Below, piece by piece: positions 8,580 through 15,470 of a DNA stretch of 49,166 nt. The notes beneath the pieces were generated by a model, which had not been told where the DNA came from, searched no databases, and worked only from the letters and a program-made list of their open reading frames with translations. The stretch comes from a bacterium HR10 (GTDB lineage Bacteria > Acidobacteriota > Blastocatellia > HR10). Position 1 is the first letter of the stretch. The number at the start of each line of letters is the position of its first letter. The DNA lies in NCBI GenBank assembly GCA_002923315.1, contig BEHM01000002.1, positions 137,838 to 187,003 of the forward strand, given 5' to 3'. The translations under genes were made by a program, and so were the position numbers.

Positions 8580-9329
8580 ATGATGCTGATTGAACCGAGC
8601 GTCCTGATCTTCATCCTCGTGGGGTTCCTCGCGCAGATCGTGGATGGCGCGTTGGGCATGGGCTATGGGGTCCTCTCGACGAGCGTCCTGTTGAGCCTCG
8701 GCCTGCCGCCAGCCATCGCCAGCGCCAGCGTGCATACGGCCGAAGTCTTCGTCACCGGTGTCTCCGGGCTCGCGCATCTCGGCAATGGGAACGTCGAGCG
8801 TCGGTTGGTGCTGCGCTTGGTGGTCCCCGGTGTTCTGGGGGGGATCCTGGGAGCATACGTCCTCGCGCGGATACCGGGCGAGCAGATCAAGCCAATGGTC
8901 GCCATCTACCTGCTGGTGATGGGCGTGGTGATCCTTCGTCGGGCATTCAGGCGATGCGCTTCGATGCCCGCGCCGACGCGCCTCGCTCCCCTGGGGTTCG
9001 CGGGGGGATTTTTGGACTCCGTAGGCGGAGGGGGGTGGGGGCCGATCGTCACGTCCACACTGCTGGCGCGAGGTCACGCGCCACGATCGGCCATCGGATC
9101 GGTCAGTCTCGCGGAGTTCTTCGTCACTGTGGCGCAAGCGGGGACGTTCTTCGCTCTGCTGCGATGGGTGCATTGGCCGGTGGCGATCGGGCTATTGATC
9201 GGGGGCGCGCTGGCTGCTCCCCTGGCAGCCTACGCGTGTCGTCGGCTCCCGGCACGCGTCGTGATGGGGCTTGTCGGCGCGCTGATCCTCTTTTTGAGCG
9301 TGCGCACAATTTATCGCGCCGTGGTGTGA
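8580..9329 (+). CDS. TauE/SafE-family membrane transporter (probable sulfite/organosulfonate exporter)
   Basis: The 249-aa protein is almost entirely hydrophobic, with about eight predicted helices. The family signature is the repeated small-residue half: VDGALGMGYGVLST near the N-terminus and GGFLDSVGGGGWGPIVTSTLLARG at mid-protein, reflecting the internal duplication of TauE/SafE (DUF81). Members export sulfite, sulfoacetate or similar anions from the cytoplasm; the substrate here is unknown. GGAG lies 6 bases before ATG 8580; an ATG follows directly at 8583, and a GTG at 8547 is in frame but unsupported. The folded RNA-like segment upstream may control it. Confidence 0.88.
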   Translation: MMLIEPSVLIFILVGFLAQIVDGALGMGYGVLSTSVLLSLGLPPAIASASVHTAEVFVTGVSGLAHLGNGNVERRLVLRLVVPGVLGGILGAYVLARIPGEQIKPMVAIYLLVMGVVILRRAFRRCASMPAPTRLAPLGFAGGFLDSVGGGGWGPIVTSTLLARGHAPRSAIGSVSLAEFFVTVAQAGTFFALLRWVHWPVAIGLLIGGALAAPLAAYACRRLPARVVMGLVGALILFLSVRTIYRAVV

Positions 9330-9369
9330 GCGGGATCGGTCTCTCCTGGCGAGCGGGAGGACTGCGAAG

Positions 9370-9397
9370 GGAACTTTTCTCCCCCAGGTTTCGTTTT
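9370..9397 (+). promoter_or_regulatory. Candidate ECF-type (autoregulatory) promoter
   Basis: GGAACTT (9370-9376), the classical -35 of sigmaE-like ECF factors, is followed after 15 bp by CGTTTT (9392-9397). It sits about 40 bases before the start of the ECF sigma gene, where autoregulatory promoters of this group usually lie. Confidence 0.45.
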
Positions 9398-9439
9398 GCT
9401 CGGTGAGTGCTGGTGGAGAGATAATTGAGGGAGAGCGAC

Positions 9440-10024
9440 GTGGGGGCAAGGGCGGCCTTGGTGAGCCACGATGCGCAACTCGTGCGTCGGTGCCTGGCCG
9501 GAGAGGAAGCGGCGTGGGAGGAGATCGTGAAGCAATATTCCCGCCGCATCTATAACTTGGCCTATCGCTTCACGGGCAATCGCGCGGCGGCCGAGGATTT
9601 GACGCAGGAGGTCTTCTTGCGCCTGTACCGGACCCTGGAGCAATACGATCCCCGTGAAGGGGATCTCTCGCACTGGCTCATGCGGGTGGCCCGCAATCTG
9701 ATCATTGATGACTATCGTCGGCGGGCGCGCACGCCGACGGAGAACGGCGAGGACCTGTCGGAGCACGAATATCACCTTCGCGCCGACGAGAGGGGGGATC
9801 CCCAGACCCTCGTGGAACGCCGCGAGCTGAGCACGTTGATTCACGCGGCCCTGGCGAAGCTCTCGCCGGAGCTGCGCGCATGTGTCATCCTGCGCGATCT
9901 GGAGGGGCTCTCGTATCAGGAGATCGCCGAGTTGCTGCAGATTCCGGAGGGGACGGTGAAGTCGCGCATCAATCGCGGGCGCTTGGAGCTGGCCCGCGTA
10001 TTGCGCCGCATGCGAGTGATTTGA
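9440..10024 (+). CDS. ECF-family RNA polymerase sigma factor
   Basis: A 194-aa sigma factor with region 2 (AYRFTGNRAAAEDLTQEVFLRLY, then the -10 binding WLMRVARNLIIDDYRRRAR) and region 4 (LSPELRACVILRDLEGLSYQEIAELLQIPEGTVKSRINRGR). Regions 1 and 3 are absent, as expected for extracytoplasmic-function factors. GTG 9440 is chosen because GAGGGAGAG lies just upstream; a TTG at 9425 would place that sequence inside the gene. It is followed after 3 bases by its probable anti-sigma, so the pair is an operon. The GGAACTT element upstream suggests self-activation. Confidence 0.93.
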   Translation: MGARAALVSHDAQLVRRCLAGEEAAWEEIVKQYSRRIYNLAYRFTGNRAAAEDLTQEVFLRLYRTLEQYDPREGDLSHWLMRVARNLIIDDYRRRARTPTENGEDLSEHEYHLRADERGDPQTLVERRELSTLIHAALAKLSPELRACVILRDLEGLSYQEIAELLQIPEGTVKSRINRGRLELARVLRRMRVI

Positions 10025-10027
10025 AGG

Positions 10028-10828
10028 ATGGACTGCCGAGCCTTTGAGCTGCTCATCAGCGAATATCTGGAGGGGACGCTCTCCGAGGAGGTGGCGAGCG
10101 CGTTCATGGCCCATCTCTTCTCGTGCTCGGTATGTCGAGCGCTCGTGGACGATGTGCGAGCGGCGTGGGAATTGTGTCGGAGCCTGGAGGAGGTCGAGCC
10201 CTCCCCGGATCTCTCCGAACGCCTCTCCTTGATCCTGCGAGGTGCGGCCATGAGCTGCGAGGCGTTCGAGGAGCTGATCTCCCATTACTTTGATGGAGTG
10301 CTCACCGCCGCCGAATATCATCTCTTCGAGGCGCACACTCGGGTATGCGCCCGATGTCGCCAGACCCTGGACGACGTGGCGGCTGTCACGCGCCTGCTCG
10401 GCGAGGTTGGTCAGGTGGCGGTCCCCGAAGCCTTGCACGAGCGCATCTTGCGCGCGACATCTTCACTTCAGGTGGACCTTCGCCGAAATCGGTGGTGGCG
10501 ATGGCGCCGACAGTGGGCGGCGTGGCGCTTGGGCTGGCACCTCGCGTTACGAACGCCGGCGCTGCCACGGTGGGCGATGGCCATGATCCTGTGTCTGGCG
10601 ACGTCTGGAGTCGTGCTCCTGAACCTGCCCGCCAGTCGCAGTGAGATTGCTCCTCGGCCTCCGATCGCGCGCCTCTTCGATCGCGTGGCGGGGGTGAGGA
10701 CAGGAGGAGAACGGATGGTTGAGCATCTGGAACGCTGGCGGGCACACGCGAGCGATTTCCTTCAGGTCTTTCGTCTCGGACGTCGGTCGGTGACATCACC
10801 GGCTCCGGCGAAGAAGCCCTCGCCGTAG
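10028..10828 (+). CDS. Transmembrane anti-sigma factor with tandem zinc-finger (ZAS/zf-HC2) domains
   Basis: The 266-aa protein has two cytoplasmic zinc-binding modules of identical spacing, C-x25-H-x3-C-x2-C: C3/H29/C33/C36 and C77/H103/C107/C110. A basic Trp/Arg-rich stretch (155-170) and one membrane helix at about 182-200 follow, then a roughly 65-residue periplasmic tail. ZAS domains hold ECF sigma factors inactive and release them on redox or envelope stress. Usually one module is present; two is unusual and could bind two sigmas or one sigma bivalently. It lies 3 bases after the sigma gene, ATG at 10028 with AAGG just upstream. Confidence 0.88.
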   Translation: MDCRAFELLISEYLEGTLSEEVASAFMAHLFSCSVCRALVDDVRAAWELCRSLEEVEPSPDLSERLSLILRGAAMSCEAFEELISHYFDGVLTAAEYHLFEAHTRVCARCRQTLDDVAAVTRLLGEVGQVAVPEALHERILRATSSLQVDLRRNRWWRWRRQWAAWRLGWHLALRTPALPRWAMAMILCLATSGVVLLNLPASRSEIAPRPPIARLFDRVAGVRTGGERMVEHLERWRAHASDFLQVFRLGRRSVTSPAPAKKPSP

Positions 10829-10855
10829 GCGAGGCGCCGGAGGAGAGGGGCGAGC

Positions 10856-11629
10856 ATGAGATCGTCAGTCATCTTCTGCGCGTATCATCCGAATCATCGA
10901 GCGTTGGTTCGATGCTCAGCGTGCTCGCGGCCGCTCTGCCCGGCCTGCGACCATCGCATCAAGGGGTTTCCCTACTGCCAGGATTGCATCGTGCGCGGAG
11001 TCGAGTTGCTGCGGCGCTCGGCGCCATGGACATCTTCGACGGTTCAGCCTCGTCCCCCCTCACCGCGCTTGGCCGCTTTATGCGCGTTCGTGCCGGGGTT
11101 GGGGGCCGTCTACAACCGGCAAAATGTCAAGGCCTTCGTGCATTTTCTCCTGATCGTCGGCCTGTTCGAGTTGGCCGATGTGACGGACCTGGCGCTCTTC
11201 GGGCTCGGCGGAGCGGTCTTCTACCTCTTCTCGATCATGGACGCGTATCGTACGGCCGAAGCGATCGCTCGGGGGCTGGACCCGGCGGAGGAGGATGAGC
11301 GCCTGCGACAGATGCTGCGCGAGCGCGTGGCCTGGATAGCGGGGGGCCTCATCTTGGTAGGGGGACTCGTCCTGGTCTCCGATCTCATGGAGGCACTGCG
11401 CGTATCGCTGGTGATGCGGCGTTTGTGGCCGTTCCTGCTGATCGCCGCGGGCGCGTATCTGCTCTATCAGTACGCGCGCGCGCGCGCCGCATCGCTTGGG
11501 GAGGGACGTTTTGATCCCCATCGCGCGCCTCCGCCACTTTTCTGGAAGACCGGGCCGGTGACCGGATCTCTGGTCGAGGCGCGGCCGGACGATGAGCCGA
11601 AGCCCCCGGCCAAGGATCCGCGAGCGTGA
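10856..11629 (+). CDS. B-box zinc-finger membrane protein with a LiaF/DUF5668-like TM region
   Basis: The 257-aa protein begins with a B-box-like zinc knuckle: C8/H11, then CSACSRPLCPAC and CQDC, residues 8-43. Next is a hydrophobic region starting PGLGAVYNRQNVKAFVHF (about 76-130), which resembles TM2/PspC-type stress membrane proteins. A pair of helices at about 160-205 (GGLILVGGLVLVSDL and LWPFLLIAAGAYLLYQYAR) is typical of the LiaI-LiaF-like TM module, and a Pro-rich cytosolic tail closes the protein. This architecture occurs in Acidobacteriota envelope-stress loci; the biochemical role is unknown. It follows the anti-sigma by 27 bases with GGAGAGGGGCGAGC before the ATG, so it is probably in the sigma operon. 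Confidence 0.8.
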   Translation: MRSSVIFCAYHPNHRALVRCSACSRPLCPACDHRIKGFPYCQDCIVRGVELLRRSAPWTSSTVQPRPPSPRLAALCAFVPGLGAVYNRQNVKAFVHFLLIVGLFELADVTDLALFGLGGAVFYLFSIMDAYRTAEAIARGLDPAEEDERLRQMLRERVAWIAGGLILVGGLVLVSDLMEALRVSLVMRRLWPFLLIAAGAYLLYQYARARAASLGEGRFDPHRAPPPLFWKTGPVTGSLVEARPDDEPKPPAKDPRA

Positions 11630-11675
11630 CCGCCAAAGCACCCGCCTTCGCAAATCAACGAGGGGGAGGAGAAAC

Positions 11676-11879
11676 ATGAGGAGCGTGATTCGATTCATCG
11701 GTGGGGTCATCGTGGTCTTCATCGCCTTCTGGCTCGCTATGAAACTGCTGGCTTTCCTCTTCGCTTTGATCGGGGTGATCCTCAGTTTAGTGAAGCTCGC
11801 GGTGATCGTGGGACTCATCGCCCTCTTGGGCTATGGAGTGTATCGGTTCTTCGTGCCGACCGAGCGCCGCGTGGAATGA
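11676..11879 (+). CDS. Small two-helix membrane protein
   Basis: 67 aa, nearly all hydrophobic: helix 1 at about 6-25 (GGVIVVFIAFWLAMKLLAF) and helix 2 at about 30-55, ending in a short cationic tail (PTERRVE). Its ribosome-binding site GGGGGAGGAG is very strong, 5 bases before ATG 11676. I recognise no family, but size and placement resemble LiaI-type accessory stress proteins. It is probably the last gene of the sigma operon (46 bases after the B-box gene). Confidence 0.75.
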   Translation: MRSVIRFIGGVIVVFIAFWLAMKLLAFLFALIGVILSLVKLAVIVGLIALLGYGVYRFFVPTERRVE

Positions 11880-12010
11880 GTCGTCCGCGTGGGAGCCGCG
11901 AGATGATCTGGAACGTCGCGCGCGAGGCTTCGGGACGAGGATGATCTCGGAGTGGGGCCGCACTGCTGCAGAGAGCTCAGGGCGAATCCGTCGCTTGCTC
12001 TTGCCCCCTT

Positions 12011-12039
12011 TTGGAGGGATGCCGTCGCTGGGGTAAAAT
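12011..12039 (+). promoter_or_regulatory. Sigma70-like promoter for the DUF883-like gene
   Basis: TTGGAG (12011-12016) is followed after 17 bp by TAAAAT (12034-12039), giving a leader of about 25 bases with AGGGAGGGGG. Confidence 0.5.
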
Positions 12040-12070
12040 TATCGTGAGACTTCCACAGGGAGGGGGAGCC

Positions 12071-12349
12071 ATGACGGAGAGGACGATGGAGCAATCGTCG
12101 CAAACCCAAGGGCGTTTGACGACAATGGGAAAGCGCCTGGGAGCGATCACCAGCGCAGCCGAAGACCTCTGGGCCGGGAACATGCGGCTGGTCAAACGAG
12201 GCGTGCAGCGGGGCTTGTGGAAGGTCGAGGATTGGGCGGATGAAGCAGCGCTCTATATCCGGCGGCATCCGTATCGCGTGCTCGGTCTGGCATTGGGATC
12301 GGGATTCGCGGTCGGCGTGCTGCTGGGCGCGCGTTTCGGTCGCAAATGA
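12071..12349 (+). CDS. Small DUF883/YqjD-like membrane-anchored protein
   Basis: 92 aa. An amphipathic N-terminal part (residues 1-65, with WKVEDWADEAALYIRRHPY) leads to a C-terminal glycine-rich helix (VLGLALGSGFAVGVLLGARFGRK). This order (coiled cytosolic part, HPYR, Gly-zipper helix, basic end) is that of ElaB/YqjD/DUF883 proteins, which in enterobacteria tether stationary-phase ribosomes to the membrane; that role is not shown here. GGGAGGGGGAGCC precedes ATG 12071. It has its own promoter, between the sigma operon and the VWFA gene. Confidence 0.75.
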   Translation: MTERTMEQSSQTQGRLTTMGKRLGAITSAAEDLWAGNMRLVKRGVQRGLWKVEDWADEAALYIRRHPYRVLGLALGSGFAVGVLLGARFGRK

Positions 12350-12491
12350 ATCTTGGGGATAGCAGCTAGGGGGCACAGCGTGCCGAGGGGGCGGTTGAGG
12401 CTTCCGATACGACGGCACGCCGAAGGAGAGGGGTTTCGTACCTTCCTCGAACTTTTGAAGAGGGCTTCACGTCTGCGGAATGGAGGAGCGT

Positions 12492-13565
12492 ATGCCGTTC
12501 ACCTCCTGGAGGAGGATGCTCATATCGGGAGGGATTCTCCTCGGGATGATGAACGCGGGGTTCCCACAAGAGACGACGGTCACGTTGGAGTCGCCGTTGG
12601 TGCTCGTGGATGCTCTTGTCCTCAGCAAGAAGACGAAGACCGTCGTCGGCGATCTCACGCGCGAGGATTTCCTTCTCTGGGAGGACGGGAAGAAGCAGGA
12701 GATCACGCACTTCAGTCGCGATGAGCTCCCATTGGCCGTCATGTTGCTCGTTGATGTCAGCGGGAGCGTGCAGCCCATCATTGATGAGATTCAGCGTGCG
12801 GCACTGGATGCGCTCGCCAAGTTGAAGCCTCAGGATCGCGTCGCGCTGATGATCTTCGCCGCTCGATCGAAGCTCGTAGCCGAGTTGACCTCAGATCGCG
12901 CCGCGATTGCCGAGAAGTTGGAGAATATTTGGAGTGAGACGACCGATGTGGGATTCGCCACGTTCATCAATCTCGGGATCTATGAAGCTGCGCGCTACTT
13001 GCGGAAGAAGACCGAGCCGACCGAACGCCGTGTCATCGTGATGATCACGGACGACGTGGACACGAGTTGGTTTCGCAGCGGTCCGCCTCGCGATGTTGTT
13101 TTGCGGGAGCTGTACGAGGGTGGGACGGCGCTCTGCGGGATCCTCGTGGGATATGCGCGAGGAGCGATGAAAGCCGCGGATTATGGCACGACGGCAGCGA
13201 TCACTGTGCTCAATCCTGGAGTCGGGGCCATTTTGATCGCCTGGCGGATCCTCCGACGGGCTTCGGGGATCACGGGGAGCGCGAAGTTCTATGCCGAGAG
13301 GACAGGCGGAGTCGCCGTGAAGGCGAGCCCGGAGGAAGTCGGGACGATGTTCGCCAGCATGCTGGAGCTTCTGCGGGCGCGGTACACCCTCGGCTACGTC
13401 CCGCCGAATCCGACTCCGGATGGGCGCTTTTGCGAGCTCAAAGTCTCCGTGAGCGAACGGGTGAAGAAGGAGAAAGGCGAGGTCATGATCCTCGCACGTC
13501 GCGGCTATTACGGGCGCCATCCCATGGGTTCACGGCGGACTGGGGTTCAAGAGGTTTTGCGGTGA
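12492..13565 (+). CDS. Secreted VWFA-domain protein (acidobacterial VWFA-related family)
   Basis: 357 aa. Residues 1-26 form a signal peptide (RR, then ISGGILLGMMNAGF). A short beta region (VDALVLSKKTKTVVGDLTREDFLLWEDGK) precedes a von Willebrand A domain at about 80-300, with the MIDAS motif D88-x-S90-x-S92 (DVSGS) and VIVMITDDVD. The end has the RYTLGYVPPNP segment that marks the VWFA-related family common in Acidobacteriota. It acts in the periplasm or at the surface and probably binds a protein through a metal; partners are unknown. ATG 12492 has GGAGGAG 3 bases upstream. ATG 12480 is in frame, but the GGAGGAG would then be coding. Confidence 0.88.
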   Translation: MPFTSWRRMLISGGILLGMMNAGFPQETTVTLESPLVLVDALVLSKKTKTVVGDLTREDFLLWEDGKKQEITHFSRDELPLAVMLLVDVSGSVQPIIDEIQRAALDALAKLKPQDRVALMIFAARSKLVAELTSDRAAIAEKLENIWSETTDVGFATFINLGIYEAARYLRKKTEPTERRVIVMITDDVDTSWFRSGPPRDVVLRELYEGGTALCGILVGYARGAMKAADYGTTAAITVLNPGVGAILIAWRILRRASGITGSAKFYAERTGGVAVKASPEEVGTMFASMLELLRARYTLGYVPPNPTPDGRFCELKVSVSERVKKEKGEVMILARRGYYGRHPMGSRRTGVQEVLR

Positions 13566-13792
13566 GCGCGCGGCGTGCGAGTCGAATCCCGTGAGGTCCC
13601 GCGTATCCGCGAGGCGGGCGTCAGCCGTTTCCGCATCCGTGCGGCTGTGACGACAGGGACTGTGCTGCGCCCAAGGCGAGCATGGCGCGTGCTGCCGGCC
13701 TTCCGGGATCACCCATGAGCTTGACTCTCGCGACCTTGGCCCTGACGGCCTCCTGATAAGAGCGAATCACCGCGTCCGGTGCGGGTGTACGG

Positions 13793-14581
13793 TTATTCCG
13801 CTCGGTGAGCTTTCAAGAGGCGAATGGCGGCTTCAACCGCCTCGGCGATGAGGTGAACCAGTTGTTGGCGGGTGAGTGTGAGCGTCTCATCGGGCGGAAG
13901 TGCCGTCTCAGATGGGCGCTGAGGGGGCGGGCTCGGGACGGTCGTTCCGGCCCGTTCTCGGATCTGAAGGAGTTTCCGCACGGCTTCGGCTGGCAGCGGT
14001 TGTTCGCGCCCGAGGAGCTTGGCGACCAACGTGATACGAGCGCAGTGCTCGAGCGTCTCCATGCGGAAGTAGGCCGTTTCCAAGTCTGGACCGTAGGTGA
14101 CGGCGCCATGATTGGCCAGAAGGAGCGCGTTGTGATGCGGTAAGTAGGGGGCGATCGCCTCCACCAATTCCTGGGTGGAGGGTGTCCCGTACCCGGCTAG
14201 GGGAATACCTCCCAGTGTGAGCACGATCTCGGAAACGAGCGGCTCATCCAGGCTCAGGCCAGCGGCGGCGAATCCGGTCCCGCAAGGGGGATGCGCGTGG
14301 ACGACGGCGTGAACATCCGGGCGCTGCCGGTAGATCTCCAGATGCATGGCCAGTTCCGAAGACGGAGCGAGTGTGCCATTGAGTTTCCGCCCTTCGGCGT
14401 CCACGACGACGAGCATGTCTGGGGTGAGGAATCCCTTGCACACGCCCGTGGGCGTCGTCACGATGTGGCCGCTCTCGGGCAGGCGCGCGCTGATGTTGCC
14501 GTCGCTCGCGACGATATAACCGCGCTCGTAGAGGCGACGTCCGATCTCAACGATCGCTTCGCGAAGGCGTCGCTCATCCAT
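13793..14581 (-). CDS. Class II aldolase/adducin-family protein
   Basis: 262 aa. The class II aldolase fold runs from residue 1 to about 210, with the substrate loop SDGNISAR, zinc ligands in VVHAHPP, the LANHGAV motif and a C-terminal ligand in METLEHCARI. The first part resembles L-fuculose-1-phosphate or L-ribulose-5-phosphate handling enzymes; the substrate is unknown. A Pro-rich linker (about 215-230) and an amphipathic C-terminal helix (TRQQLVHLIAEAVEAAIRLLKAH) are extras, perhaps for assembly. ATG 14581 has no Shine-Dalgarno sequence but lies only 9 bases from a -10 box, so the mRNA is probably leaderless. It is divergent from ruvA and convergent with the VWFA gene. Confidence 0.88.
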   Translation of the reverse strand: MDERRLREAIVEIGRRLYERGYIVASDGNISARLPESGHIVTTPTGVCKGFLTPDMLVVVDAEGRKLNGTLAPSSELAMHLEIYRQRPDVHAVVHAHPPCGTGFAAAGLSLDEPLVSEIVLTLGGIPLAGYGTPSTQELVEAIAPYLPHHNALLLANHGAVTYGPDLETAYFRMETLEHCARITLVAKLLGREQPLPAEAVRKLLQIRERAGTTVPSPPPQRPSETALPPDETLTLTRQQLVHLIAEAVEAAIRLLKAHRAE

Positions 14582-14590
14582 GACAGGAGC

Positions 14591-14620
14591 AAAATACGGC
14601 CAACCAGTCCGCGCCGTCAA
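14591..14620 (-). promoter_or_regulatory. Sigma70-like promoter giving a leaderless aldolase mRNA
   Basis: On the minus strand TTGACG (14615-14620) and TATTTT (14591-14596) are 18 bp apart. The ATG begins 9 bases after the -10 box, so the 5' untranslated region is near zero. Confidence 0.6.
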
Positions 14621-14705
14621 GGGAGGGGGGCGGGACCAACCCCGCTCGGTCCCGAGAGATGCGCTCCGCTTGCCTCTCTCGCGATCGGAGGAGTGAAAGC
14701 GAGAT

Positions 14706-14735
14706 TTGACGACTTCGGCGCCGCGTCGGTATAGT
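14706..14735 (+). promoter_or_regulatory. Sigma70-like promoter for ruvA
   Basis: TTGACG (14706-14711) is followed after 18 bp by TATAGT (14730-14735); the ATG follows 46 bases later. It has the same -35 and spacing as the divergent aldolase promoter. Confidence 0.65.
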
Positions 14736-14780
14736 AATTCCCACGGCGAGATCAGCGACGCGGCATCACGGCGAACGACG

Positions 14781-15395
14781 ATGATCGCGCATTTGCGAGG
14801 CACGCTGGTTCAAAAGCAACCGACCTCTGTGGTCATTGATGTTCACGGCGTCGGGTATGAGGTGGCGATTCCCCTCTCCACGTATTACGAATTGGGGGAG
14901 GTCGGTTCCACCGTCTCGCTCCTCATCTACACGCATGTCCGCGAGGATGCGCTTCAGCTCTACGGGTTTCGCACGCCGATCGAGAAGGAATTATTCTTGC
15001 GGTTGATCTCAGTCGCGGGGGTGGGGCCGAAACTGGCGATCACGATCCTCTCCGGGTTGAGCGTGGATCAGCTGATCCCGGCCATCCGCGCGAACGATCT
15101 GGCGCGCTTGATGGCGATCCCCGGGGTGGGGCGAAAGACGGCCGAGCGGGTGATCGTCGAGCTGCGGGACAAAGTGGCCGCGCTCACGACGGAGGAGGCG
15201 GAATCGGCCTATCGGGCGGCGGCGGAAGCCGAGGCGGCCGATGAAGCCGTCAAACGCGATGTCATCTCCGCCCTGATCAATCTCGGGTATCCGCGCCCGC
15301 TCGCCGAGAAGACGGTCGCGGCCGTCCTGGCCAGCGAGAGCGATCACTCGACCGAATGGGTCTTGAAGCAGTCCTTGAAGCGGCTGTTTCGATGA
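14781..15395 (+). CDS. ruvA: Holliday junction branch migration protein RuvA
   Basis: A 204-aa RuvA. It has the N-terminal OB-fold (MIAHLRGTLVQKQPTSVVIDVHGVGYEV), the tandem helix-hairpin-helix domain II (VAGVGPKLAITILSGL and IPGVGRKTAERVIVELRDK) and the C-terminal three-helix domain III that binds RuvB (ALINLGYPRPLAEKTVAAVL). As a tetramer it holds the four-way junction for the RuvB motor. ATG 14781 starts exactly at the family's N-terminus. ruvB and ruvC are not adjacent. Confidence 0.95.
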   Translation: MIAHLRGTLVQKQPTSVVIDVHGVGYEVAIPLSTYYELGEVGSTVSLLIYTHVREDALQLYGFRTPIEKELFLRLISVAGVGPKLAITILSGLSVDQLIPAIRANDLARLMAIPGVGRKTAERVIVELRDKVAALTTEEAESAYRAAAEAEAADEAVKRDVISALINLGYPRPLAEKTVAAVLASESDHSTEWVLKQSLKRLFR

Positions 15396-15423
15396 GGAGC
15401 GCCCACGCGTCGCGAGGGGGCCA

Positions 15424-15449
15424 GGGACGCCGTTCGGGCTCAGCGTCCC
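15424..15449. terminator. Inverted repeat between convergent ruvA and the radical SAM gene
   Basis: GGGACGC (15424-15430) pairs with GCGTCCC (15443-15449) across a 12-base loop. It lies in the 75-bp gap between two gene ends, so it could stop transcription from both sides, although no T-tract is present. Confidence 0.4.
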
Positions 15450-15470
15450 CGCATCTCCTCCGGGCGAATG

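Noticed and set aside
9395..9425. A sigma70 promoter TTTGCT-N19-GATAAT before the ECF sigma gene
   Set aside because: The spacer is too long and initiation would leave no room for the ribosome-binding site of GTG 9440.
13566..13792. A gene or RNA in the gap between the VWFA gene and the aldolase
   Set aside because: Only small incidental inverted repeats (CCGCA/TGCGG) and a lone TTGACT are present; no frame with a ribosome-binding site.
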